Source of the DNA: Baffinella frigidus
Lineage: Eukaryota; Cryptophyceae; Cryptomonadales; Baffinellaceae
Assembly (NCBI GenBank): GCA_026770585.1
Contig: MU647216.1
Coordinates: 118,849-129,003, forward strand
Reading direction: 5' to 3'
Length of the DNA: 10,155 bases
Below, one piece after another: positions 1 to 5,761 of this stretch. The notes under the pieces were generated by a model that had not been told where the DNA came from, did no database searches, and saw only the letters and a list, made by a program, of their open reading frames with translations. The position numbers were made by a program, and so were the translations under genes. Each line of letters starts with the position of its first letter. Position 1 is the first letter of the stretch.

Positions 1-52
1 ACCAACCAACCAACCAACCAACCAACCAACCAACCAACCAACCAACCAACCA
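1..52. repeat. (CCAA)n microsatellite
   Basis: About 13 uninterrupted tetranucleotide units from the first base. The window begins inside the array, so its true length is unknown. Confidence 0.95.
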
Positions 53-287
53 AGCCACACGGCGCTGCACAGCGCAGGGCCGTGCCGGGGGGGGGGGGCG
101 AATCCTGGCAGGCGTAGGAGCCAGTCAACAAATATCTCTCTGGGCACGCGTTTCGTCAAAGGCTGTTCGGAACACCCTTCCGTGAAAGGGTGATCGGGAC
201 ACCAACCATCAACCCTCAACCCTCACGACATCAAACGTCGCCGTTGCATCGACAGGCTTGTCTGTGGGTGTGCTGGGCCAACCATCA

Positions 288-311
288 ACCCTCCACCCTC
301 CACCCTCCACC

Positions 312-356
<45 letters not shown>

Positions 357-357
357 C
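288..357. repeat. Heptamer array ACCCTCC/ACCCTCA (10 units)
   Basis: Ten consecutive 7-bp units: three ACCCTCC, six ACCCTCA and a final ACCCTCC. Shorter runs of the same motif lie just upstream near 207-225. The CCCTCAA register differs by one base from the plant-type telomere repeat CCCTAAA. It could be a degenerate interstitial telomere-like tract or an unrelated minisatellite. Confidence 0.9.
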
Positions 358-736
358 AGGCACAGCTGTAGTTTTCACAAGTTGGGTCGAGAGGGTGGTG
401 GAATGTGTTATATACATAAACATCGCGAAATCCTAGGTGCTACAGCGCTGTACACAATCCAGCCGAGCGCGACCGTGCAAGCCACTGGGGGGGGGTGAGG
501 TGGTGGGGGGGGGGCGAGGCCTGGTCATGGTAGGTTAAGATCTGGAACAGCTTGTGGGGTGACGAGTGGGGTTCATCCGGGCACTTGTGTTATTCGAAAG
601 AAAAAGGCCTATCACACCGGATTCGAGCTCTATTAAATTTACTTAGGACCCTAATTAACCTTGGTCCAACTCCTATGAACACATAGGGATCCATATTCTT
701 TCAAACCAAGCGTGTCCCCGGATTGGGGTTGGGGGA
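358..736. other. Unassigned intergenic stretch
   Basis: No gene, RNA or clear element is seen. It holds two long G runs (about 487-495 and 505-514) and AT-rich sequence near 630-660 resembling the TTAATTAGG palindrome at 1646-1668. Confidence 0.6.
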
Positions 737-763
737 AAGGGGCGGAACCCCTCCCCGAGGAGC
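737..763. repeat. Dispersed 27-bp GC-rich motif, copy 1
   Basis: The motif runs AAGGGGCGGA, then ACCCCTCCCC, then GAGGAGC. Similar sequence recurs at 1730-1756 (uninterrupted) and at 1299-1318 plus 1497-1507 (split by an inverted-repeat element). Its role is unknown. Confidence 0.7.
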
Positions 764-773
764 GCTGTGTCAC

Positions 774-870
774 GCCTACGGAATTGCCTACCGTAGGCCG
801 CAGGGCTCCTATGACCAAAAAGTTCTGGGGTTTTGGCCTACAGTAGGAGGTCCTAGGCAATTCCGTAGGC
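774..870. mobile_element. MITE-like palindromic element, GCCTACGG family, copy 1
   Basis: Terminal arms GCCTACGGAATTGCCT and AGGCAATTCCGTAGGC are perfect 16-bp inverted repeats. The interior (CCGTAGGCC and GGCCTACAGTAGGAGG) extends the pairing. A diverged relative is at 8822-8930. It has no coding capacity. A non-autonomous DNA transposon is the best guess; target duplications were not identified. Confidence 0.75.
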
Positions 871-978
871 CTAACTACCCCATTTTTAGTCCATTACCCT
901 ATTAAGATGAGACGAGACCAGAGGGCTCAAGCTGCCCTCAACCACCCCGGACGTTTGGTATGGGAACTAGTGTCTCGT

Positions 979-1149
979 CCACTACACTCCGAGCCACAAG
1001 ATTTGAGCTAAGTCAACCAGCTCACCTAAGTCAACTTTCCCCTGATTTCGTTTAGATGGACCCTGCCACCATGGCAGGCATTTGACTTAAGGCGCTGGTT
1101 TTCAGGGGGAGTTGACTTAGACGAAATGTTCTGGCTCCGAGTGCAGTGG
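979..1149. mobile_element. MITE-like palindromic element, CACTCCGAGCCAC family, copy 1
   Basis: The outer arms read CCACTACACTCCGAGCCA against CCACTGCACTCCGAGCCA on the other strand. Internal CTAAGTCAAC and GTTGACTTAG blocks and CCCCTG/CAGGGG extend the stem. The tip at 1062-1078 is a perfect 7-3-7 hairpin, CCTGCCA-CCA-TGGCAGG. The second copy, at 2449-2607, keeps the arms but has a different tip. No ORF. Confidence 0.85.
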
Positions 1150-1316
1150 TCGCCGGAAATCGACCACCCCGTGGAACCCACGGCGATTCCCCATAACCCG
1201 TTGTCGGGGGGGGTAATTGATTTAATTAGGATTCATAAGTAAAATGACCAATGCCATAGTAATTTCTCCTATTCGTTCGAATGACCTAACCCACGGGGAA
1301 GGGGCGTACCCCCTCC

Positions 1317-1496
1317 CCACACGAGGCTGTCCATGCGAACAGAATAAATGTCGATTTTAAATGTTGGGGGGAGAATGGTCACGTACCTGCACGGAAAGCG
1401 TGTAGCCTCTCCATCTATTCGACCAAACATACCAAAATTACTACACAAATGCTTACAATCGACATTTTTTCTGTTCGCATGGATAGCCTCGTGTGG
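1317..1496. mobile_element. 180-bp inverted-repeat element inserted in the 27-bp motif
   Basis: The 40-bp terminal arms (1317-1356 and 1457-1496) match at 38 positions and begin CCACACGAGGCT. The element splits a copy of the GGGGCG/CCCCTCCCC motif whose intact relatives are at 737-763 and 1730-1756. A target duplication of two to four C residues is possible but ambiguous. The interior contains ATTACTACACAAAT, also found in the elements at 2838-2961 and 3264-3404. Reading frames across it are shadows of the arms. Confidence 0.85.
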
Positions 1497-1499
1497 CCC

Positions 1500-1783
1500 C
1501 GAGGAGCTCGTTGACAGATTTTGTCGGTGAATTAACTTTTTCACAAAATCTCTGGATGTGCAGTGAAGTTCGTCTCGGAAGATAACTGAAGCAGTTCCTT
1601 TTCAATAGGAGGTTGAATAGGAGAAACTAGTTAGGGCATAGTGAATTTAATTAGGCCTCCTAATTAAATAAAAACGCTAATTGGGGAACTGATTCAGTTA
1701 TGTTTCGAGATGAAAGTTGGGTTGAGAGCAAGGGGCGGACCCCCTCGCCAAGGAGCTCAGTGTCGTACAGCTCGTTAACGATC
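1500..1783. other. Unassigned stretch with a short palindrome and motif copy 3
   Basis: It holds the perfect palindrome TTTAATTAGG-CCT-CCTAATTAAA at 1646-1668 and the third copy of the 27-bp GC-rich motif at 1730-1756. No gene is recognised. Confidence 0.6.
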
Positions 1784-1832
1784 ACGTTGGCACGCCGCCC
1801 GTCCTGCCCCATCCCACCCCGTCAGTCCACTT

Positions 1833-1971
1833 CACTGCCAGGCCGGATATTTTGTAAAAGTCAAATCACCCACAAAATTTGTCAACTTAGAAACGAGGTA
1901 CACGTTACGTGTACTTCTTTACTACACATTCGCAGGTGAGTTGACCAAAAAAAAACTCCGGCCTGGCAGCG
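1833..1971. mobile_element. 139-bp inverted-repeat element with CACTT target duplication
   Basis: The terminal arms are CACTGCCAGGCCGG and, read on the other strand, CGCTGCCAGGCCGG. CACTT flanks it at 1828-1832 and 1972-1976, while the paralogous empty site near 2294-2298 has a single CACTT. The interior holds a 7-3-7 hairpin tip, GTACACG-TTA-CGTGTAC, at 1898-1914. The CACTG terminus recalls CACTA/EnSpm ends, but that superfamily usually duplicates 2-3 bp, so the assignment is open. Confidence 0.85.
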
Positions 1972-2061
1972 CACTTAGCAGCTACCGGGGGCTTCACGGA
2001 TACAGTCCATCTAAACTATTTGTACTAGAATCTTATCCATTGCCCTGGAATCTAACCGGAA

Positions 2062-2085
2062 TTTCACCTTGAATTCAAGGTGAAA
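2062..2085. repeat. Perfect 24-bp palindrome
   Basis: TTTCACCTTGAA pairs perfectly with TTCAAGGTGAAA. The paralogue at 2384-2407 has one mismatch. It has the ACCTTG/CAAGGT neck also seen in the hairpins at 3662-3708 and 3794-3831. Confidence 0.85.
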
Positions 2086-2228
2086 CCGGTTTCTGCCGCG
2101 ATCCTCTGTACAGGGGAGGGGGGCTTGATGTCATCCGAACGGAAGCATGGCCTTTCTACCGAACAAGTTCCGGTGTCCGCCTATGGTGGGAGCTAAAAGA
2201 ACCTAAAGGACCTAAAAAGGACCTAAAA
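2086..2228 (+). mobile_element. Nested insert of a dispersed repeat (copy 1)
   Basis: About 142 bp are present here and absent from the paralogous copy, where GGTGAAA runs directly into AGGTCTTCGG. The insert (CTGCCGCGATCCTCTG, GGAAGCATGGCCTTTCTAC, GTGTCCGCCTATG, AACCTAAAGGACC) is closely related to 7495-7690 and, in reverse, to 8469-8550 and 8187-8235. Its ends are fuzzy because of the AAAAGGACC repeats. Confidence 0.75.
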
Positions 2229-2253
2229 GGACTTCGGTCGCTGCTAAGTGGCT

Positions 2254-2433
2254 ACGTTGGCCCGCCGCCCTGCCCCATCCAACCCCGGCAGTCCACTTAG
2301 CAGCCACCGGGGGCTTCACGGATACAGTCCATCTAAACTATTTGTGCTAGAATCTTATCCATTGCCCTGGAATCTAACCGGAATTTCACCTTGAATCCAA
2401 GGTGAAAAGGTCTTCGGTCGCTGCTAAGTAGCT
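2254..2433. repeat. Tandem duplication, copy 2 (insertion-free)
   Basis: The compact version: module ACGTTGGCCCGCCG through GTCCACTTAGCAGCCACC, the 2384-2407 palindrome, then GGTCGCTGCTAAGTAGCT. The CTTAGCAGC and GCTGCTAAG ends are themselves inverted, so the unit may be an old palindromic element. A partial third module is at 2614-2657. Confidence 0.8.
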
Positions 2434-2448
2434 AGCTCTGCCTGAGTT

Positions 2449-2607
2449 CACTCCGACCCACAAGATTTAAGCTACGTCAACTTTCTCATCTAAGTCAACT
2501 GTCCCCTGATTTCGTTTAGATGGACCCTGGTCTGGGACCAGGCATTTGACTTAAGGCGCTAGCTTTCAGGGGGGGTTGACTTAGGCGAAATGTTGTGGCT
2601 CCGAGTG
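2449..2607. mobile_element. MITE-like palindromic element, CACTCCGAGCCAC family, copy 2
   Basis: It shares CCCCTGATTTCGTTTAGATG, CATTTGACTTAAGGCGCT and GGCTCCGAGTG with 979-1149. Its tip at 2526-2542 is CCTGGTC-TGG-GACCAGG, against CCTGCCA-CCA-TGGCAGG in copy 1, so three base pairs changed with pairing kept. No ORF. Confidence 0.85.
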
Positions 2608-2613
2608 GAATTC

Positions 2614-2657
2614 ACGTTGGCCCAACGCCCGTCCTGCCCCATCCAACCCCGTCAGTC
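2614..2657. repeat. Partial third copy of the ACGTTGG module
   Basis: ACGTTGGCCCAACGCCCGTC through CCATCCAACCCCGTCAG matches the starts of the tandem units at 1784 and 2254. It then diverges into CTAGCTCTGCC. Element 2449-2607 separates it from copy 2. Confidence 0.7.
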
Positions 2658-2675
2658 TAGCTCTGCCCGAGTTTT

Positions 2676-2728
2676 ATCTTCGTATACGTTGTATACTCGG
2701 TGATATATGACTCTGGGTAGGTGACTCT
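2676..2728 (+). repeat. 53-bp dispersed repeat, pair of 7233-7286
   Basis: The reverse complement of this stretch (AGAGTCACCTACCCAGAGTC and onward) is found at 7233-7286 with a single one-base indel. Near identity over 53 bp about 4.5 kb apart implies recent dispersal or gene conversion. Confidence 0.85.
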
Positions 2729-2837
2729 CTTTGTACTGGATTTCTGCTCTTAAATACTTAAGGACACGCCATAATAAAACTCAAAAAAATGGATTTCTTC
2801 TCTCAAGGCACTCCTCCTGTGGGCACCATGAGCACTC

Positions 2838-2961
2838 ATCCGGGAACAGGTATTTTTTTTGGAAATATCTGCACGAAATTTACGACACAATTGCTTCGGA
2901 CGTGACAAGGTGTGTAGTAATTTTCATTGCCAGCTTCTTTAAAAAAAAACTGTTCCCGGAT
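2838..2961. mobile_element. MITE-like inverted-repeat element
   Basis: ATCCGGGAACAG (2838-2849) and CTGTTCCCGGAT (2950-2961) are perfect inverted ends, followed internally by T and A runs. The interior has GTGTAGTAATTTTCATTGCC, close to sequence in the next-but-two element at 3264-3404. Confidence 0.75.
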
Positions 2962-3048
2962 TATCACCGCCTCGCGGTTGCAAAGGTGCATGCTGCGCGA
3001 CTCGAGGCGAAGTTCTCAGCGAGAAGAAGGTGAGACCAACGAAACAAA

Positions 3049-3174
3049 CCACGTCAGAGGGCTCGAAACATCCACTTTTGACATGTTCCAGGGGAAATCC
3101 CCTGAGTACTTAAGTCGACGACGCCAGATCTGGCGTGGATCAGGCGTCGGTTTCCCTCGAGCCCTCTGGCGTGG
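3049..3174. mobile_element. Inverted-repeat element with an inner palindrome
   Basis: The 18-bp ends CCACGTCAGAGGGCTCGA and TCGAGCCCTCTGGCGTGG differ at one position. The interior holds the perfect palindrome ACGCCAGATCTGGCGT at 3121-3136. Confidence 0.75.
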
Positions 3175-3193
3175 CAGCGTCTGGACATCGCCA

Positions 3194-3231
3194 GGATCCC
3201 CCGCGTGGCTGTACGTCGCGGCGCGGGATCC
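3194..3231. repeat. Short GC-rich hairpin
   Basis: GGATCCCCCGCG and CGCGGGATCC flank a 16-base loop. Weak outer CAGCG/CGCTG pairing suggests a larger decayed element of about 3175-3246. Confidence 0.5.
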
Positions 3232-3263
3232 AAGGGACGGGCGCTGGGGCGCAGGAAGCTAGC

Positions 3264-3404
3264 TTATCCGGGGAAACCTATTTTTCTTTCATTTGATGGC
3301 AACAAAAATCACTACACAAATCGTTGTTATTAGTAATATTAAGCATTTGTGTAGTAATTTTCGTTGCCATCAAATGAAAGAAAAATAGTTTTCACCGGAT
3401 AATA
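3264..3404. mobile_element. MITE-like hairpin element with flanking 13-bp direct repeats
   Basis: Arms of about 55 bp (TTATCCGG, then ATTTTTCTTTCATTTGATGG, then CTACACAAAT) fold back on an almost perfect complement. GCAGGAAGCTAGC at 3251-3263 recurs as GCAGGGAAGCTAGC at 3405-3418, exactly outside the arms, which is the expected footprint of a target-site duplication. No ORF of interest. Confidence 0.85.
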
Positions 3405-3445
3405 GCAGGGAAGCTAGCAAGGGTACCCCAGGAAAGTAACAGAGA

Positions 3446-3593
3446 CTACGCTAGACCTGACTGGAAGCAATCGCAAAAGTCAATTTCGACAAATTCCCTT
3501 CAAATTCTGTCAACTTTTGGAGAAAAGGCCGGAAATCCGTGCATTTTCTGTAAAGCGACTGGCTGCGATTGCTTCCCCTCAGGTCTAGCGTAG
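3446..3593. mobile_element. 148-bp inverted-repeat element
   Basis: CTACGCTAGACCTGA (3446-3460) pairs perfectly with 3579-3593, and GGAAGCAATCGCA (3463-3475) with 3564-3576. The loop is AT-rich with AAAAGTCAA and GTCAACTTTT. Confidence 0.8.
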
Positions 3594-3629
3594 AATAGCG
3601 GAGCGGGGTCGACCTACCAGTCCTCCCAA

Positions 3630-3739
3630 GTGGCTCAAATAGTGCTCTGGGAGGTCTTCGAATTTACCTTGCATCGGGGTCGGATCCGGCCCCGATATCA
3701 AGGTAAATCGAAAATGTCCCAGAACACTATCTGCGCCAC
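3630..3739. mobile_element. MITE-like hairpin, GTGGCTCAAA family, copy 1
   Basis: The arms GTGGCTCAAATAGTGCTCTG and, on the other strand, GTGGCGCAGATAGTGTTCTG are shared with 8571-8743. The neck is ATTTACCTTG (3662-3671) against CAAGGTAAAT (3699-3708). The tip ATCGGGG...CCCCGAT around CGGATCCG is nearly the tip of the hairpin at 3783-3845, although the arms of those two elements are unrelated. Confidence 0.85.
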
Positions 3740-3782
3740 CTCCAACCACCAGCCCTCAGGGAATGACCAAAAGGTCAATTTT

Positions 3783-3845
3783 CAGACCTGAAAACCTTGC
3801 AGCGGGGTCGGGTCCGACCCCGCTGCAAGGTGATTTTGAGGTCTG
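3783..3845. mobile_element. 63-bp near-perfect hairpin
   Basis: CAGACCTGAAAA and TTTTGAGGTCTG form the base. The core is a perfect 18-bp stem, ACCTTGCAGCGGGGTCGG (3794-3811) with its complement at 3814-3831, around a two-base GT spacer. It ends about 60 bases beyond the last visible PRMT7 splice donor, so it probably sits in an intron of that gene. Confidence 0.85.
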
Positions 3846-3904
3846 GCAATCGACGATTTGGTCTTTCCGTGAGGGTTGTTGGCAGGGCTAGTGAACGGGC
3901 GCAC

Positions 3905-4433
3905 CTTCATGTCCTGGAGGGTCATCTGCGTGGAGGCTTTGTGCACCAGCTGGATGCGCTCCTGCAGGTTGTTCGCGGCGAGGCAGGCGGCAGCCGCGCG
4001 CCCGACAGGCGCGAAGCACTCGCAGGCGGTCGTGCGCGTGGCGCCGGCGCGGTTCGCCATCATCGCCAGCAGGCCCGAGCCTGTCCCGATGTCGAGGACG
4101 CTCGCCTGCCGCACGCACGCGTTTCACGAGAGGCTGTGGAGACACTTTCCAATGCCCACCCCTCTGACGTCAGAGCGCTGCGCCACCGGTTGCAACGCAG
4201 GAGAACATGTTCGGATGGCCCTGGTGTTTGCTCGTTCAAGGATGTTCAGCCGGCGGTTCTGCTGCCAGAGGGAGAGGCTCTCCTGCCGGTGAGGAGAGGT
4301 GATCCCAGGTTGGGAAACGCACCCCGTCGGGGCAACTGGCCGCGGCACCAGCGACTGCCCGCTCCAGACCATCGATGTACGCCTGATTTCTGGTGGTGTC
4401 CCGCAGCATATCCGCGTAGTAGGACTCGCCACA
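3905..4433 (-). CDS. PRMT7: PRMT7-like protein arginine methyltransferase, partial (two exons)
   Basis: Minus-strand exons at 4323-4433 (37 codons) and 3905-4105 (67 codons) join in phase 0. The first encodes SYYADMLRDTTRNQAYIDGL, matching the conserved SYADMLHD..RN region that precedes the catalytic core of PRMT7. The second begins ASVLDIGTGSGLLAMMANRA, the SAM-binding motif I. It continues with the post-I acidic residue in ACECFAPV and with RIQLVHKASTQM, aligning with the INKHSTEV segment of animal PRMT7. The family transfers methyl groups from SAM to arginine in histones and other proteins, and PRMT7 is known for monomethylation. Boundaries are CAACAG/TGT, GACGGG/GTGCGT, GGCAG/GCGAGC and ATGAAG/GTGCGC. 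The start exon, the double-E loop and all later parts are not found in the window. Whether it is a live gene with long introns or a truncated remnant cannot be decided. Orthology to PRMT7 rather than another PRMT is inferred from the SYADMLHD-type and HKAST segments. Confidence 0.8.
4106..4322 (-). other. Intron between the two PRMT7-like exons
   Basis: A 217-bp GT-AG intron read on the minus strand. The donor is GTGCGTTTC and the acceptor ends GCGTGCGTGCGGCAG. Splicing here leaves about nine residues between ERAVA and ASVLDIG, close to the spacing in animal PRMT7. The next donor, at 3904, is also GTGCGC. The acceptor end resembles sequence at 121-183 on the same strand. Long open frames through it on both strands are shadows. 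Confidence 0.7.
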
Positions 4434-4874
4434 CTGTTGAGGTGTGGGATTAGTGTGAGCACCTGGACGCACAGATCCAGCAACATCAGACCCGCTCAGT
4501 TCTGGACCAGTCGTCTGCCTATAGAGCACCAACCACAGCTACGAGACATCCTCGTATCCATGCCTTCCACGAAAAAGTGTGGGTGAGCGCCCGTGGGGGC
4601 TCACGAATCGTGCAAGATCTCTTCTGATGCGTGGAAAAGCAAGTGGCGGAGATCGAATCGCGTAGTAAGCCCTTGCAGGGGAGGAAACCTCCGCTTTCCA
4701 GCCCTCCTCGTCATCGTCCGTCCATCCGCCGACCCCACCTGTCGCTCGCTCTACTAGTGACGCCATCCTGCGCAGACCGCTCCGAGAAGCGGATCGAGGA
4801 TTTTCGAAGGACAGGCAAAATCCGGAGAATCTGGCTGTTTGCTTTACACAACATCGATTGTGGAGGGCTGAAGG
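4434..4874. other. Probable upstream intron or flank of the PRMT7-like gene
   Basis: On the minus strand the sequence before exon 4433 ends CTAATCCCACACCTCAACAG, a plausible branch region and acceptor. No upstream exon with PRMT7 N-terminal sequence was recognised. A minus-strand frame stays open from about 5297 to 4539, but it translates minisatellite and low-complexity sequence. Confidence 0.5.
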
Positions 4875-5010
4875 GTGTGGTGGGCTGACGCGTGTGGTGG
4901 ACTGACGCGATTGGTGAGCGGAATCGATTGGTGGGCTGACTCGTGTGGTGTGCTGACACGTGTGGTGGGCTGACGCTTGTGGTGGACTGACGCGTGTCGT
5001 GAACTGACGG
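4875..5010. repeat. 17-bp minisatellite (8 units)
   Basis: Eight 17-bp units based on GTGTGGTGGGCTGACGC with substitutions only (GATTGGTGAGCGGAATC is the most diverged). The array is exactly 136 bp with no indels. It lies two bases from the next array. Confidence 0.9.
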
Positions 5011-5012
5011 GC

Positions 5013-5145
5013 AACATGCACGGGGGCACCCAACATGCACGGGGGCACCCAACATGCACGGGGGCACCCCACATGCACGGGGGCACCCAACATGCACGGG
5101 GGCACCCAACATGCACGGGGGCACCCAACATGCACGGGGACACCC
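5013..5145. repeat. 19-bp minisatellite (7 units)
   Basis: Seven units of AACATGCACGGGGGCACCC. Unit four starts with C and unit seven has GGGGACACCC; otherwise they are identical. All six frames stay open because the unit lacks stops in most registers, which explains several long spurious ORFs here. Confidence 0.95.
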
Positions 5146-5163
5146 CAAAACACCGAAACAATG

Positions 5164-5240
5164 GGCCATGACTGCCCCACAACACTATCCCTGCCGGGCC
5201 ACGACTGCCCAACAACACTATCTATCGACCATGACTGCCC
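5164..5240. repeat. 33-bp imperfect direct repeat
   Basis: GGCCATGACTGCCCC (5164) and GGCCACGACTGCCCA (5197), each followed by ACAACACTATC, are 33 bases apart. A partial third unit starts at 5227. Confidence 0.7.
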
Positions 5241-5492
5241 TCCTACCCTGGCAAGCCCAGAAGGACTGCACTTACAACACCCACGCCAGCCTCCCACTCT
5301 GCCACTTGTGGCAGACAGAGCTCGCTTGCCCTCTTAGTGAATCCATTGCCGAGCCCCGTCGATTTCAGTTGCTCAGCACACGCCGAGCACCCACTCAGCA
5401 CCGTGCATATTCCCTCTCGGGAGTGGTACCTACTGACCCCTCGCGCCGCTCCCATGGCGTGGGGGTGAATACGAATCTCACCAATCACCACT
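5241..5492. other. Unassigned stretch
   Basis: No gene recognised. CTGCCACTTGTGGCAG at 5299-5314 is a short palindromic word that recurs as CTGCCACTCGTGGCAG near 5813. Otherwise nothing is seen. Confidence 0.5.
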
Positions 5493-5572
5493 CAAGCCTC
5501 CCCCAAAAGGCTCCTCATACACCAAGCCCCCCCAAAAGGGCCCCTTCAAGCCTCCCCCAACAGGCTCCTCAT
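5493..5572. repeat. Pyrimidine-rich 26-bp repeat (three units)
   Basis: Units at 5493-5518 and 5547-5572 share CAAGCCTCCCCCAA and AGGCTCCTCAT. The middle unit at 5523 is a degenerate CAAGCCCCCCCAAAAGGGCC. Confidence 0.75.
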
Positions 5573-5698
5573 CCCCGCTCCCCGAATATTTAGCGGCTTC
5601 GCTCCCCAAACCCCTCTGACCTGCTTTTCAAACGCCGTCAACTTAGACCCTGAAAGTGACTTAAGCAAAACCACTGCACCTGAACCCTAAACACTACA

Positions 5699-5761
5699 CC
5701 CCAAACCCCAAACCCCAAACCCCAAACCCCAAACCCCAAACCCCAAACCCCAAACCCTAAA
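5699..5761. repeat. (CCCCAAA)8 ending in CCCTAAA, telomere-like
   Basis: Eight perfect CCCCAAA heptamers (5699-5754) are followed by one canonical plant-type CCCTAAA. AACCCTAAACAC lies just upstream at about 5683. It is flanked by ordinary sequence on both sides, so it is interstitial, not a chromosome end. Confidence 0.9.

Larger units (their letters stand above)
1784..2253. repeat. Tandem duplication, copy 1, carrying two insertions
   Basis: It starts ACGTTGGCACGCCGCCCG and ends at GCTGCTAAGTGGCT. It matches copy 2 (2254-2433), which follows it immediately. Copy 1 is 470 bp and copy 2 is 180 bp. The extra length is a 139-bp element at 1833-1971 with a CACTT duplication and an insert of about 142 bp at 2086-2228. 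Shared sequence includes the GGGGGCTTCACGGATACAG block at a constant offset of 322 bases and the palindrome at 2062-2085. Confidence 0.85.

Noticed and set aside
161-195. CACCCTT/AAGGGTG stem as a terminator or hairpin
   Set aside because: Short and without repeat relatives, T-run or associated gene.
1269-1544. 91-codon and 60-codon ORFs on opposite strands
   Set aside because: They are mirror translations of the inverted arms of the 1317-1496 element.
3797-4453. 218-codon plus-strand ORF
   Set aside because: It is antisense to the PRMT7-like exons and intron. The minus strand has the methyltransferase motifs and splice signals.
4875-5145. Possible CRISPR array
   Set aside because: Units are head-to-tail 17- and 19-mers with no spacers, in a eukaryotic context.
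4539-5297. 252-codon minus-strand ORF rich in VHVGCPRACWVPP repeats
   Set aside because: It translates the 17- and 19-bp minisatellites; other frames are equally open and no domain is recognisable.
5637-5680. GTCAACTTAG and GTGACTTAAG as a decayed CACTCCGAGCCAC-family element
   Set aside because: Only short words match and the expected inverted ends are absent.
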